Notes: generated by a model from the letters alone, not told the origin. Positions 17,569 through 25,888 are shown, counted from the stretch's first letter. The stretch is DNA of 64,000 nucleotides from Pseudomonas marginalis (GCF_024169655.1 NZ_JALJWV010000001.1:4260001-4324000); one strand, 5' to 3'. Translations and numbers: made by a program.

Positions 17569-17844
17569 GTGAGCCATATAGCGGCAAACAAAGACAGTCT
17601 GATCAAGCGTGTCAAACGCATTGCCGGTCAGATTCAAGCGGTGGAAAGAGCACTGGAATCGGACAGCGATTGCGCCAAGACCCTGCACCTGGTCGCCGCC
17701 ACACGCGGCGCCATCAACGGTTTGATGGAAGAAATCATCGAAGAACATGCCAGGGCGCATGTGGCGGACCCATCCCTCAGCGAGGAAGAACGTAACCAGG
17801 GCGTAGAAGAGCTGCTTGAAGCCATTCGGCGGTACTCGAAATGA
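17569..17844 (+). CDS. dmeR: DmeR, RcnR/CsoR-family metal-responsive repressor
   Basis: A 91-residue all-helical repressor of the CsoR/RcnR family. The metal fingerprint is His3, Cys35, His60 and His64, identical in position to the Ni/Co sensor RcnR. FrmR-type sensors share C35 and H60 but lack His3 and His64. The core GAINGLMEEIIEEH is typical. GTG start at 17569; the next gene, dmeF, starts within its stop (ATGA overlap), so repressor and pump are translationally coupled. Inference: it represses its own operon through the G-tract sites and releases DNA on binding Ni(II) or Co(II). Confidence 0.88.
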   Translation: MSHIAANKDSLIKRVKRIAGQIQAVERALESDSDCAKTLHLVAATRGAINGLMEEIIEEHARAHVADPSLSEEERNQGVEELLEAIRRYSK

Positions 17845-18764
17845 GCCTCGATCACGCGCACGGTCACACCCACGAGCATGTCTTCCTCGGCGCGGCCCAC
17901 GAAGAAAACGCCAAGCGCACCTTATGGGTGGTGATGCTGACGGTAGTGATGATGGTCGCGGAAATCGCCGCCGGCGCCCTGACCGGTTCGATGGCCCTGC
18001 TGGCCGACGGTTTTCATATGGCCACCCATGCGGGTGCGTTGGGCATCGCCGCTGCGGCCTATGCCTATGCCCGGCGCCATGCGTCCAGCCCGCGCTTCAG
18101 CTTCGGTACCGGCAAGGTCGGCGATCTGGGCGGCTTTGCCTCGGCGCTGATCCTGGCGCTGGTGTCTCTGGGCATTGGCATCGAGTCGATCATGCGCCTG
18201 CTGCAGCCGACCGAGGTGCAGTTCGGCACGGCGACGCTGATTGCCGTGGTGGGACTGGTGGTCAATATCGTCAGTGCGCTGTTGCTCGGCCACGGTCATA
18301 GCCACGGGCATGACCACGAGCACGAACATGGCCATGGCCACGATAACAACCTGAGATCCGCCTACGTGCATGTGCTCGCCGACGCGCTGACCTCGGTGCT
18401 GGCGATTGCTGCGTTGCTGGCGGGGCGGTATCTGGGTTGGGTCTGGCTGGACCCGGCGATGGGCATCGTCGGCGCCATCGTGATTGCACGCTGGGCCTGG
18501 AGCCTGATGGGCGTGACCGCCGGCGTCCTGCTCGATCAGACCGACGTGCATGTTGCCGCAGAGATCCGAGAACTGGTGGAACAAGCGGGCGACGCGACGA
18601 TTACCGACTTGCACGTCTGGCAGGTAGGGCCAGGTGTGCATGCGGCAATCGTGAGCGTCGTCGGCCACGCCACAGCGGATGCCGACAGCATTCGCGAGCG
18701 CCTCAAACCGGTGCATGAAGTAAGTCACCTCACCGTCGAGTTTCGCACGCTCGGTGCGGCGTAG
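17841..18764 (+). CDS. dmeF: DmeF, cation diffusion facilitator metal efflux pump
   Basis: A 307-residue CDF transporter. The His-rich N-terminus (DHAHGHTHEH) and the His-rich loop between transmembrane segments (GHGHSHGHDHEHEHGHGH, about 150-168) are DmeF features. The transport-site motifs are visible as LLADGFHMATHAGAL (helix II, D/H) and HVLADALTSVLAI (helix V, H/D). The cytoplasmic domain ends with VSHLTVEFRT. CDF pumps export divalent metal against protons; DmeF proteins give mainly cobalt and nickel resistance. It is coupled to dmeR by a four-base overlap. Confidence 0.9.
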   Translation: MSLDHAHGHTHEHVFLGAAHEENAKRTLWVVMLTVVMMVAEIAAGALTGSMALLADGFHMATHAGALGIAAAAYAYARRHASSPRFSFGTGKVGDLGGFASALILALVSLGIGIESIMRLLQPTEVQFGTATLIAVVGLVVNIVSALLLGHGHSHGHDHEHEHGHGHDNNLRSAYVHVLADALTSVLAIAALLAGRYLGWVWLDPAMGIVGAIVIARWAWSLMGVTAGVLLDQTDVHVAAEIRELVEQAGDATITDLHVWQVGPGVHAAIVSVVGHATADADSIRERLKPVHEVSHLTVEFRTLGAA

Positions 18765-18790
18765 CGGCGACGCTGGGCGACTCACACGCC

Positions 18791-19216
18791 TTACGTGCGC
18801 CCTACTGACCCGGAGACCGGAAGATTACCGAGCAACTTCAGCCCGGTACTCTTCACGAACGCGTCATAGTCCATCGGCCGCTGGATGCGCGGGTCGGGGT
18901 AGAACAGGTTGGTGCGTTCCTCGCCCTTGGCATCCTGCAATTGCGCGGCGTTCAGACGCTCGACCACCACCAGCGGCGTCTTGCTGGTCTGCGAATAGAG
19001 CACTGCAAAATTGTCGGAGCACAGGGCCAGGGGGCGCATACCTGCAGGCACGGTGGCGGTGTTGATGGGTTTCGCGGCGGGGAAAAGATCGGCACAGCCA
19101 TCAAAGGACGCGCGTTGCTCGGTGGCGGTATAGAGGTTGGGCAGACTGCGGGCGTGGGCCACGGTCGAGAGCAAAACAAGGGCCGACAACCCGACGGCAA
19201 GGTTGCGTAAGTGCAT
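18791..19216 (-). pseudogene. Truncated DNA/RNA non-specific endonuclease
   Basis: A 141-residue ORF with a signal peptide (MHLRNLAVGLSALVLLSTVA, cut after AHA). CSDNFAVLYSQTSKTPLVVV and ERLNAAQLQDAKGEERTNLF follow, matching the N-terminal part of NucA/Serratia-type nucleases. The catalytic DRGH motif, which should follow soon after, is absent and the reading stops after an unmatched tail, 26 bases from the end of dmeF. The family is usually about 220-280 residues. The most likely reading is a gene cut off when the dmeRF segment or a deletion joined here. It could still encode a short secreted protein. Confidence 0.6.
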
Positions 19217-19474
19217 GCTTTAGATCTTTTTGGTAAGGGTAAATCGATGACCACCGACGGTGGTGCGGGGGCTGTTGATCCTGAAAAGCCTGGTTAGTGC
19301 CACACGGCGGCCCCTGCTCTATGCTTGGGCCGCGAGTTGCAGCCCACCTGCACAGACAATTGCGCTCAATGGACGGCAAAAATCAGCGTTTGATTGATAT
19401 GACCACATTGGCGATTCTGAACATCGGGCTAAACTCCAATACCCAGTCATGCTCCGCAAGGGAGTCAGCGTGCC

Positions 19475-21235
19475 ATGCAGTCCACCCTCAAACTGCTCGA
19501 TCAACCCACCCGATATATGTTCTTCACCGGCAAGGGCGGCGTCGGCAAAACGTCGGTCTCCACCGCGGTGTCAATCGCACTGGCTGACGCAGGCAAGAAA
19601 GTACTGCTGGTCAGCACAGACGCCGCCTCGAACCTTGATGAGATGCTCGGCGTTGAGTTAAGCAATCAACCTGTCGCGGTGCCGCACGTGCCTGGAATGT
19701 TCGTGCTCAATATCGACCCGGGGACCGCAGCCATTGACTATCGGGCGCGGGTGGTCGAACAAATGGGCGATCAGGCCAGCGATGAAGACATTGCCCTGGT
19801 GCGCGAGCAACTCTCAGGGGCATGCACGACCGAAATCGCAACCTTCGATGAGTTCTCGCACCTGCTGTCGCAGAGCAGCGCGGCCTACGAGCACATCGTG
19901 TTCGATACCGCGCCCACGGGGCACACGCTCAGACTGTTGAGCCTGCCAAAAGCGTGGAGCGGCTTTTTGAAGGGCAATGATCGTGGTGCGTCATGCCTGG
20001 GGCCGCACTCAGGCTTGAAAATGCAGGAGCAGCTATTCAATCAGGCATTGGCGGCGCTCAACGATCCAGCCTTGACCACTGTTGTACTGGTGACCCGCCC
20101 TGATAAAGGCGCACTCGGCGAGGCGGCACGCTCCAGCGATGAGCTGCGTGAATTGGGCCTGAAAAACCAGCGCATGGTGGTGAATGCGGTGTTTAAACGC
20201 AGCAATTTGCATGACCCGATCGCAGCAGCGATCGAGGCCGTAGGCCAACAGGCGCTCGACGAGATGCCCGCGTCGCTGCGCCAGCTTTCAGCCGACTACA
20301 TCCCACTCAAGGCAGTCGATTCCGTGGGCCTGCCCGCACTTCGCGCACTGCTGACCCCGGAGCTTGCTCGCCCTGCCAGCACTGCAACCCCGGCACCGGC
20401 ACGCCTGGAATATCACGCACTCTCGGAATTGATCGCCGAGCTAGCCCACGACCAGCACGGCTTGATCATGGTCATGGGCAAAGGCGGTGTTGGCAAAACC
20501 ACCATTGCCGCCGCCATCGCGTTGGGCCTCGTGCAGCATGGCAAGTCCGTACACCTGAGTACGACAGACCCTGCCGCACATCTGGCGGTAACCCTCAACG
20601 CCGAGGTGCAGGGGCTCAGCGTTGGCCGCATCGACCCTAAGGTCGAGACCCAAAAATACGTGGACAAGATCGTCGCTTCCCGCGCGCCAGGCCTGACGGC
20701 AGACGAAATAGCCTTGCTCATCGAGGATCTGCGATCCCCCTGCACCGAAGAGGTCGCGGTGTTCCACGCATTCTCCCGCGTGGTTGCTCAAGCCAAAAGC
20801 GCATTCGTGGTATTGGACACCGCCCCCACCGGGCACTCCCTGCTACTGATGGACGCCACAGGCGCCTATCACCGCCAGATGGTTCGCGAATTCAAAGGCA
20901 AAGCCTCGGACCACATCGTCACGCCACTGATGCGCCTGCAAGATGCGGACTACACCAAAATCATTCTCGTGACGCTGCCCGAAGCCACACCGGTGTCTCA
21001 GGCGGCGGCGCTGCAGGATGACTTGCGCAGGGCCAACATCGAACCGTTTGCCTGGGTGGTCAATAAGTCGCTACTGGCCACCGATACGATAGACCCGCTG
21101 CTGCGAGCGCGCCTGGATAGCGAGCGCAAACAAATGGCGAGGGTGGCCGACGAAACCCAGCACGCCGTCATCGTGGTGCCCTGGACGGCGGAGCCGCCGG
21201 TTGGCGTCGCCGGGTTGAAGCGCCTGCTGGACTGA
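19475..21235 (+). CDS. arsA: ArsA-type arsenical/antimonite pump ATPase
   Basis: A 586-residue two-halved ATPase of the ArsA/GET3 family. P-loops GKGGVGKT are at 19-26 and 335-342, and DTAPTGHTLRLL / DTAPTGHSLLLM mark the two switch regions. The three metalloid-binding cysteines have equivalents: C117 (GACTTE), C174 (GASCLG) and C423 (SPCTEE). ArsA powers ArsB-mediated As(III)/Sb(III) export, with ArsD as chaperone. No arsB, arsD or arsR is in the window, so partners must be elsewhere or lost. A GGAG lies 12 bases before the ATG. Followed by a terminator at 21296. Confidence 0.9.
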   Translation: MQSTLKLLDQPTRYMFFTGKGGVGKTSVSTAVSIALADAGKKVLLVSTDAASNLDEMLGVELSNQPVAVPHVPGMFVLNIDPGTAAIDYRARVVEQMGDQASDEDIALVREQLSGACTTEIATFDEFSHLLSQSSAAYEHIVFDTAPTGHTLRLLSLPKAWSGFLKGNDRGASCLGPHSGLKMQEQLFNQALAALNDPALTTVVLVTRPDKGALGEAARSSDELRELGLKNQRMVVNAVFKRSNLHDPIAAAIEAVGQQALDEMPASLRQLSADYIPLKAVDSVGLPALRALLTPELARPASTATPAPARLEYHALSELIAELAHDQHGLIMVMGKGGVGKTTIAAAIALGLVQHGKSVHLSTTDPAAHLAVTLNAEVQGLSVGRIDPKVETQKYVDKIVASRAPGLTADEIALLIEDLRSPCTEEVAVFHAFSRVVAQAKSAFVVLDTAPTGHSLLLMDATGAYHRQMVREFKGKASDHIVTPLMRLQDADYTKIILVTLPEATPVSQAAALQDDLRRANIEPFAWVVNKSLLATDTIDPLLRARLDSERKQMARVADETQHAVIVVPWTAEPPVGVAGLKRLLD

Positions 21236-21295
21236 AGCGATACGCGGCGAACTCATGCTGTGCGCCTGGATTGCTGGAGCAAATCCCAAACCCCA

Positions 21296-21321
21296 AAAAG
21301 CCTGCATCGCGGCAGGCTTTT
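21296..21321. terminator. Intrinsic terminator downstream of arsA
   Basis: AAAAGCCTGC-ATCGCG-GCAGGCTTTT forms a strong stem with A and T runs on both sides, so it could work in both directions. It nearly equals the tRNA-Asn terminator at 30878-30903. Confidence 0.8.
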
Positions 21322-21349
21322 CTCTGTCTGGCACGCCCCGGACTCGAAT
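21322..21349 (-). repeat. Decayed copy of the tRNA-Asn 3' end
   Basis: TCTGGCACGCCCCGGACTCG here matches TCTGGCTCCACGACCTGGACTCG at 30909-30931, the tRNA-Asn acceptor and T-arm complement, with a few changes and a short deletion. It directly follows the near-identical terminator, in the same order as at the real tRNA. It may be an old attachment-site duplicate. Confidence 0.5.
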
Positions 21350-21506
21350 AGAGAAACAAGCATCCGTTTTGCAATGAGACCCTGCTGATTTATATCCCTA
21401 CGATTATCCCAATCAAGTTCGTACTTTATGCGAATTCTTCGATGTTCCATCAGCACGGCAGCAGCAAGACGTAGGCCTGTCTGTACTGGGTTTATCAGAA
21501 CCGTAT

Positions 21507-21791
21507 TTATCGCCAGACAGCCTTCAGACCCGCTCTCAGCGTTGATACAAAGCTTTTCAATGACGGATCTTTCTCGGCGTGCTGCTTAAGCCTGCCGATG
21601 AAAATCCACTCATATTCCGCCCAAAAAATTCGAATCGTTTTGGGTGATTTGCAGTCGAATACAACTTGATAAATTCTTGTTTCTCGCTGCTGAACGACGA
21701 CGCATTGCTCAAGGCAAACCAACACTCGTTGCCCTGGCTCCAGGGTCGGAGCATTCAGCGGAAGGCGCTTCTCAATTGCTGTTTTCCGCAT
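21507..21791 (-). CDS. Hypothetical protein, 94 aa
   Basis: An unrecognised 94-residue ORF with AAGGA 11 bases before its ATG. It starts MRKTAIEKRLPLNAPTLEPG and contains IYQVVFDCKSPKTIRIF and an aromatic-rich EYEWIFIGRLKQHAEKD. There is no signal peptide or membrane segment. It is moderately basic, and its codon use is less GC-rich than the flanking core genes, in keeping with the island. No operon partner. It may be a real small gene, but homologues are not known to me. Confidence 0.45.
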   Translation of the reverse strand: MRKTAIEKRLPLNAPTLEPGQRVLVCLEQCVVVQQRETRIYQVVFDCKSPKTIRIFWAEYEWIFIGRLKQHAEKDPSLKSFVSTLRAGLKAVWR

Positions 21792-22042
21792 GATGACTGC
21801 CGTCCTTAAAATTCAAAAACCTTACGCGTTGCATCAAAAGCAAGGGAGTCCGCTGCGCCGAGGCACTCATCTGGAGCCTTTGCGCATGACGCCCTACGGG
21901 GCGTTCAACAATCACGCAAAACCGGCCGCACGGTCGTGCACCTGCAAAGCCACGCCTTGGGCGGACCTACTCGGCGCCGCGTGGCTCAGGTGCTTCGACA
22001 ATCCTGCTCATGACTAGCCTCAAGCGACTCATATGTGCATAA

Positions 22043-22063
22043 TATTATCATGTAATGATAATA
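22043..22063. promoter_or_regulatory. Perfect AT-rich palindrome upstream of the 76-aa gene
   Basis: TATTATCAT-GTA-ATGATAATA is a perfect 9-3-9 inverted repeat, about 110 bases upstream of the ATG at 22175. Similar AT-rich sequences precede other island genes (25681-25697, 26408-26430, 28398-28418). It looks like a dimeric repressor site. The remainder of the 21792-22174 gap holds nothing clear apart from a GC-rich stem (CGCCCCTGC-TTCA-GGCAGGGGCG, about 22079-22101). Confidence 0.5.
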
Positions 22064-22174
22064 GAAAGGCAATCGACTCGCCCCTGCTTCAGGCAGGGGC
22101 GAGGTCTTTTAATCAATTGCGGGGTGGCAAATACATGCATGAGAACAGCAATACGTGAGCGCTTGGAGACCCGT

Positions 22175-22405
22175 ATGAAACGTGAGGACGTAAAAACCAA
22201 ATACGCTGAAGGCATTCAGTTTGATACCCATTTGATTGCCAACCCGGCCAATACCCAGGAGTGGATCGTCTTCTTTAAAAAGGATGCAGGAAGAAGCTTC
22301 TTCCTAGTCAATGACAACGAAGAAATCGAACCCTTTCGGTACCTTGATGATTTGATTCATGAACTGCGAGAAATCGGTATCAAGGTTGCTGAAATTCACT
22401 TTTGA
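22175..22405 (+). CDS. Hypothetical protein, 76 aa, copy A of a duplicated family
   Basis: A 76-residue protein beginning MKREDVKTKYAEGIQFDTHL, then IANPANTQEWIVFFKKDAGR, SFFLVNDNEEI, and ending LDDLIHELREIGIKVAEIHF. The gene at 26089-26319 encodes a close paralogue. The small mixed alpha/beta pattern with a conserved aromatic strand and a C-terminal helix gives no functional clue. GGAGA sits eight bases before the ATG. It is followed 23 bases later by a 65-aa gene, with which it probably forms an operon, and is preceded by the 22043 palindrome. Function unknown. Confidence 0.7.
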   Translation: MKREDVKTKYAEGIQFDTHLIANPANTQEWIVFFKKDAGRSFFLVNDNEEIEPFRYLDDLIHELREIGIKVAEIHF

Positions 22406-22428
22406 ATTGTTTTCCTTGGAGTGTCGTC

Positions 22429-22626
22429 ATGTCCGTCAAAATCGAGCAGCTATCTAGCCAGAGTGAACATCGGTGGTCTGTGTGCATTGGAGCCAGGCGC
22501 ATTCAATTTCGCAATGAACAGGGCGCAAAAGATTACGCAGAAAAGCTAAAAGAGCGTATTGAAGCCCCGCACTCATTCCCTCGCGCATGGTCGTCCGCCG
22601 ACAAGCGCGATAGCAGCGAACAATAA
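22429..22626 (+). CDS. Hypothetical protein, 65 aa
   Basis: A 65-residue ORF: MSVKIEQLSSQSEHRWSVCI, GARRIQFRNEQGAKDYAEKL, then a short basic tail. The central FRNEQGAKDYAEKLKERI looks like a strand-helix pair as in small DUF2188-like proteins, but this is weak. TTGGAG precedes the ATG by about eight bases. It is paired with the 76-aa gene just upstream. No function can be given. Confidence 0.55.
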   Translation: MSVKIEQLSSQSEHRWSVCIGARRIQFRNEQGAKDYAEKLKERIEAPHSFPRAWSSADKRDSSEQ

Positions 22627-22760
22627 TATTTAATGAATTTCTATTAACGCTAACATTACGACAACACAGTATTGCTACTTCCGTAGCGCGCCGTGGAGCT
22701 TCTGCTCTCGACCCAGTGGCCGCATGGGGTTCTGGGTAGGTCAGCGTGGAACACACGCAG

Positions 22761-22789
22761 AAAATCGCCAGCTCGTAGTGAGCTGGCGA
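22761..22789 (-). terminator. Terminator-like hairpin after the NAD-isocitrate dehydrogenase gene
   Basis: A perfect 10-base stem TCGCCAGCTC-GTAGT-GAGCTGGCGA (22765-22789) is followed on the minus strand by TTTTCTG. It lies 34 bases beyond the stop of the isocitrate dehydrogenase gene. The T-run is short, so efficiency is uncertain. Confidence 0.55.
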
Positions 22790-22822
22790 ATCGGACGACG
22801 CGCGTGTTTCCTGATGCGCTAT

Positions 22823-23836
22823 TTAGCCGCGCACGTAGGCCACCAAAGCGTCAGCGAAGGACTCAGTGGTACCGGCTCCGCCCATATCGGGTGTCACTTG
22901 ATCACGGGAGTTTTCCAGAACAGCGCGGATAGCGGTACGCACGCGTGTCCCCTTGTCCACCATGCCCAGGTAATCAAGCATGTCTGCGGCAGCCAACAAC
23001 AATGCACATGGGTTCGCGATGTTCTTGCCGGCGATGTCCGGCGCCGAGCCATGGACCGCTTCGAAGATGGCCGCATCGGCGCCGATGTTGGACCCCGGCG
23101 CCAAGCCCAAGCCACCGACCAGGCCAGCGCACAAGTCTGAAAGGATGTCGCCAAACAGGTTGGTGGTGACGATGACATCAAATTGATGGGGGTTCATCAC
23201 CAACTGCATACAGGCGTTGTCGACGATCATCTCGTGGAATTCGATTTCCGGATAATCCGCAGCAACTTCACGCGCCACATCAAGGAACAACCCGGAGCAA
23301 GACTTGATGATGTTGGCCTTGTGCACCGCAGTCACTTTTTTACGGCCTTTGCTACGAGCCAGCTCGAACGCGTACCGCACGATGCGTTCAGAGGCTGTGC
23401 GCGTGACGCGAATGCTCGCCAGAGCAACTTCACCGTCCTCCGAAATACTCTGCCCTTCTGGCAGGTACGCCCCTTCGGTATTTTCGCGCACCGTGATGAT
23501 ATCGATATCTTCGAAGCGTGAACGAGTGCCAGGGAAACTGATCGCTGGCCGGACGTTGGCGTAGAGATCGAAGTGGCGGCGAAGGTGAACGTTGATCGAG
23601 GAGAAGCCGCGGCCAATCGGCGTGGTCAGAGGGCCTTTGAGTGCGACACCGTGTTTGGCGATCGTCTCGATGGACACGGGCGGCATCAGTTGCCCATGCT
23701 GCTGCAAGGCCTCCAAACCGGCCTCAACGAAGTCATACTGAAGATTGCAGTCAAGGGCATCGAGTACGCGTAGCGTCGCTTGCATGATCTCAGGGCCGAT
23801 GCCGTCACCCTTGATGATTGCGATGGTTTTGCTCAT
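22823..23836 (-). CDS. NAD-type isocitrate dehydrogenase (isocitrate/isopropylmalate family)
   Basis: A 337-residue beta-decarboxylating dehydrogenase. Seen: IKGDGIGPEIM (8-18), the substrate-phosphate/arginine region HLRRHFDLYANVRP, TVRENTEGAY, AVHKANIIK with the catalytic Lys, the metal-site NLFGDILSDLCAGLVGG, and FEAVHGSAPDIAGKNIANPC. Length and motifs fit the short NAD-dependent isocitrate dehydrogenases rather than the long NADP Icd of pseudomonads; isopropylmalate or tartrate activity is possible. Its ATG overlaps the stop of a broken RHH gene by four bases. As island cargo next to malic enzyme it suggests a role in redox or carbon balance. Confidence 0.82.
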   Translation of the reverse strand: MSKTIAIIKGDGIGPEIMQATLRVLDALDCNLQYDFVEAGLEALQQHGQLMPPVSIETIAKHGVALKGPLTTPIGRGFSSINVHLRRHFDLYANVRPAISFPGTRSRFEDIDIITVRENTEGAYLPEGQSISEDGEVALASIRVTRTASERIVRYAFELARSKGRKKVTAVHKANIIKSCSGLFLDVAREVAADYPEIEFHEMIVDNACMQLVMNPHQFDVIVTTNLFGDILSDLCAGLVGGLGLAPGSNIGADAAIFEAVHGSAPDIAGKNIANPCALLLAAADMLDYLGMVDKGTRVRTAIRAVLENSRDQVTPDMGGAGTTESFADALVAYVRG

Positions 23837-24098
23837 GGTCTCTTCCTTAACAGCGCTTTGTCAGCCTGCTGTTTTGATGGGGGCATTGAGACTGGTGTCA
23901 CGAGTCTGCTGATAGGCATTGACTGTCTGACGGCTTTCACCGCGGCAGAGTGCCGTGTGTCATCCTCCGCGCCGTGACTGCGCAGGTCATCACGGATCAA
24001 TTGACGAGCGACCTGAGTGGGTGTCAGCTCTCGCGTCGCACAAAACGGGCATGAACGCGACTGCTACGAGCGAGCGCCCGGATCAAGCGTGCAGTCAT
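23833..24098 (-). pseudogene. Broken ribbon-helix-helix (RHH) regulator gene
   Basis: On the minus strand a GGTGGAG-preceded ATG at 24098 opens MTARLIRALARSSR, then loses frame. A second frame then reads CATRELTPTQVARQLIRDDL RSHG, clearly similar to CASQDLTPSQVVRQLIRDYL in the intact RHH protein at 28185-28370. An in-frame TAG precedes the homologous part and no start codon follows it, so the gene is broken. The downstream frame runs on to a TGA that overlaps the isocitrate dehydrogenase ATG, the kind of coupling expected of a former operon. The rest of the 23837-24398 gap holds an AT-rich stretch near 24115-24140 and nothing else clear. Confidence 0.65.
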
Positions 24099-24398
24099 TT
24101 GCTCCACCGATAACGCGCATAACATTAACATACAATGCTAATTCCACGTGGTGGAAAGCAGCGTTTTCCCGATGAGACAAAGGTCTTAGAACGCCTGTGC
24201 GTGGCAGGGCCAGGTCGCGTTTAGGCAGGCATAAAAGAAGACGAGTTGTGGCTCGGTTCATTCAAGAACGGATGATCTTGCAAATGGCGGGCTGTCGATA
24301 TTCAGGCGCTGCGGCGGCTGGATGCACACTGAGTGCGACAGTTGCCAACCGTGCAAAAGGTCGTGCAACTGCCGCACATCAGCCTGATGGACCTCCGC

Positions 24399-25643
24399 TT
24401 ACAGCGGGTAGTGCGCTGGGTAATGCAGCTTCGCAACACCGGTGTCGATAGCGGCCTTGGCCACTGCGCCGGCGATTGCACCGAGCAGGCGAGCATCGAG
24501 TGCTTTGGGGAGAATGTAATCGCGCCCAAACTCAAGCTTATCGACATTGAATGCTTGCAGCACTTCCACAGGGGTTGGCTCTTTGGCCAATTGGCGCAGT
24601 GCTTCCACTGCCGCAATTTTCATCGCTTCGTTGATCCGGGTTGCCCGAACATCCAGGGTCCCGCGAAAGATGAACGGAAAGCCCAGAACGTTATTAACTT
24701 GGTTCGGGTAGTCAGAACGACCGGTCGCCATGATCAGGTCATCACGTGTGGCCATGGCCAGTTCGTAGCTGATTTCAGGGTCGGGGTTTGAGCAGGCAAA
24801 CACGATCGGCTTGGGAGCCATCGCCGCCAGCGCTTGCGCCGGAAGAAGATTGGCTCCAGACAGCCCCACAAACACGTCAGCACCGCTCATGGCTTCCATC
24901 AGCGTAAGCGGGCCACCGTCGTTAACGAATTGTGCTTTGTATGGGTTGAGGTCTTTGCGGGCGGAGTGGATGACCCCGGTGCGATCGACCATGTACAGAT
25001 TGCTTTTTTGCGCGCCAAGACTGAGCAGCAGGCGCATGCAGGCCGTGGCTGCGGCACCCGCGCCGAGGCAAACGATTCTCGCGTTCTCCAGCGTTTTGCC
25101 CTGAATTTCCAGCGCATTGAGCATACCGGCCGCAGTGACGATGGCGGTGCCGTGTTGGTCGTCATGGAAGACCGGGATGCTGCACAGCTCGATCAGGGCT
25201 TCTTCGATTTCAAAGCACTCAGGGGCTTTGATGTCTTCCAGATTGATGCCACCAAAGGTGTCAGCAATACGCACGACTGTGTCGATAAAGGCCTGGGAAC
25301 TCTCAGCATTGACTTCGATATCGATCGAGTCGATGCCGGCAAAACGTTTGAACAGCAACGCTTTGCCTTCCATGACCGGCTTGCTGGCCAAGGGGCCTAG
25401 ATTGCCGAGGCCCAAAATGGCCGTACCGTTTGTGATCACGGCCACCAGATTGCCTTTTCCGGTAAAGCGATAGGCGTTCTCCGGGTCCTTCGCAATTTCG
25501 CGAACAGGCTCGGCTACGCCGGGGCTGTACGCCAGTGCGAGTTGGGCGGCGGTGTCGGCAGGCTTGGTCAGCGCAATGCCGATTTTTCCTGGGGTTGGGA
25601 ATTCATGGTAATCCAGTGCAGCCTTTTTGAAGTCGGTAGTCAT
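24399..25643 (-). CDS. maeB: NADP-dependent malic enzyme, short form
   Basis: A 414-residue malic enzyme: AYSPGVAEPVREI near the N-terminus, the catalytic Lys region KPVMEGKALLFKRFAGID, metal ligands in DIKAPECFEIEE and VFHDDQHGTAIV, the Rossmann motif LGAGAAATACMRLL, and CSNPDPEI. It decarboxylates malate to pyruvate with NADP reduction. The phosphotransacetylase-like C-terminal domain of long MaeB (about 760 aa) is absent, which is usual for pseudomonad short forms. Its place in the island beside isocitrate dehydrogenase suggests an extra, horizontally acquired copy. It is read alone from an AT-rich promoter. Confidence 0.9.
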   Translation of the reverse strand: MTTDFKKAALDYHEFPTPGKIGIALTKPADTAAQLALAYSPGVAEPVREIAKDPENAYRFTGKGNLVAVITNGTAILGLGNLGPLASKPVMEGKALLFKRFAGIDSIDIEVNAESSQAFIDTVVRIADTFGGINLEDIKAPECFEIEEALIELCSIPVFHDDQHGTAIVTAAGMLNALEIQGKTLENARIVCLGAGAAATACMRLLLSLGAQKSNLYMVDRTGVIHSARKDLNPYKAQFVNDGGPLTLMEAMSGADVFVGLSGANLLPAQALAAMAPKPIVFACSNPDPEISYELAMATRDDLIMATGRSDYPNQVNNVLGFPFIFRGTLDVRATRINEAMKIAAVEALRQLAKEPTPVEVLQAFNVDKLEFGRDYILPKALDARLLGAIAGAVAKAAIDTGVAKLHYPAHYPL

Positions 25644-25687
25644 GCGAGCCCCTAATTAGACGTTGATTACAATCTTATGTTAACACT

Positions 25688-25693
25688 ATTATA
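25688..25693 (-). promoter_or_regulatory. -10-like TATAAT upstream of malic enzyme
   Basis: The minus strand reads GCATTATAATAGTGTTAACA between 25698 and 25679, with a perfect TATAAT 45 bases before the ATG at 25643. No good -35 is visible, which suits an activated or weak promoter. GCATT..TA and TGTTAA recur at 24115-24140 before the isocitrate dehydrogenase/RHH unit. Confidence 0.4.
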
Positions 25694-25784
25694 ATGCAAG
25701 GCAATGAGATCCTGAGCCACAGACCAGGATCACATTGCCGGTTTGAATGCTGCTGATGAAGGGGTTTATCAGCCGTCAGACTCA

Positions 25785-25888
25785 CTCTATTGGCCCTAAG
25801 AATTCAGGGCGGGCCTGTATTTTTTGGCCAATAGAGCCCTCCTATGCTTGAACCCGTCTTAGGCCACCTTGTGTGGCCGTTTTTTTTT
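25785..25888 (+). ncRNA. Candidate structured RNA ending in an intrinsic terminator
   Basis: A perfect 11-base inverted repeat CTCTATTGGCC / GGCCAATAGAG (25785-25795 and 25826-25836) encloses a 30-base loop. About 25 bases later a strong rho-independent terminator follows (GGCCAC-CTTGT-GTGGCC then nine T). No plus-strand gene lies upstream within 3 kb that would need this terminator. A short transcript from a promoter around 25700-25780 is therefore possible. No known RNA family is recognised. The rest of the 25644-26088 gap shows no gene; the 65-aa ORF at 25844 has no coding signs. Confidence 0.35.
25862..25888 (+). terminator. Rho-independent terminator (plus strand)
   Basis: Six-base stem GGCCAC/GTGGCC with a five-base loop, then G and nine T. 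It ends the candidate RNA above; no other plus-strand gene is near. Confidence 0.7.
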
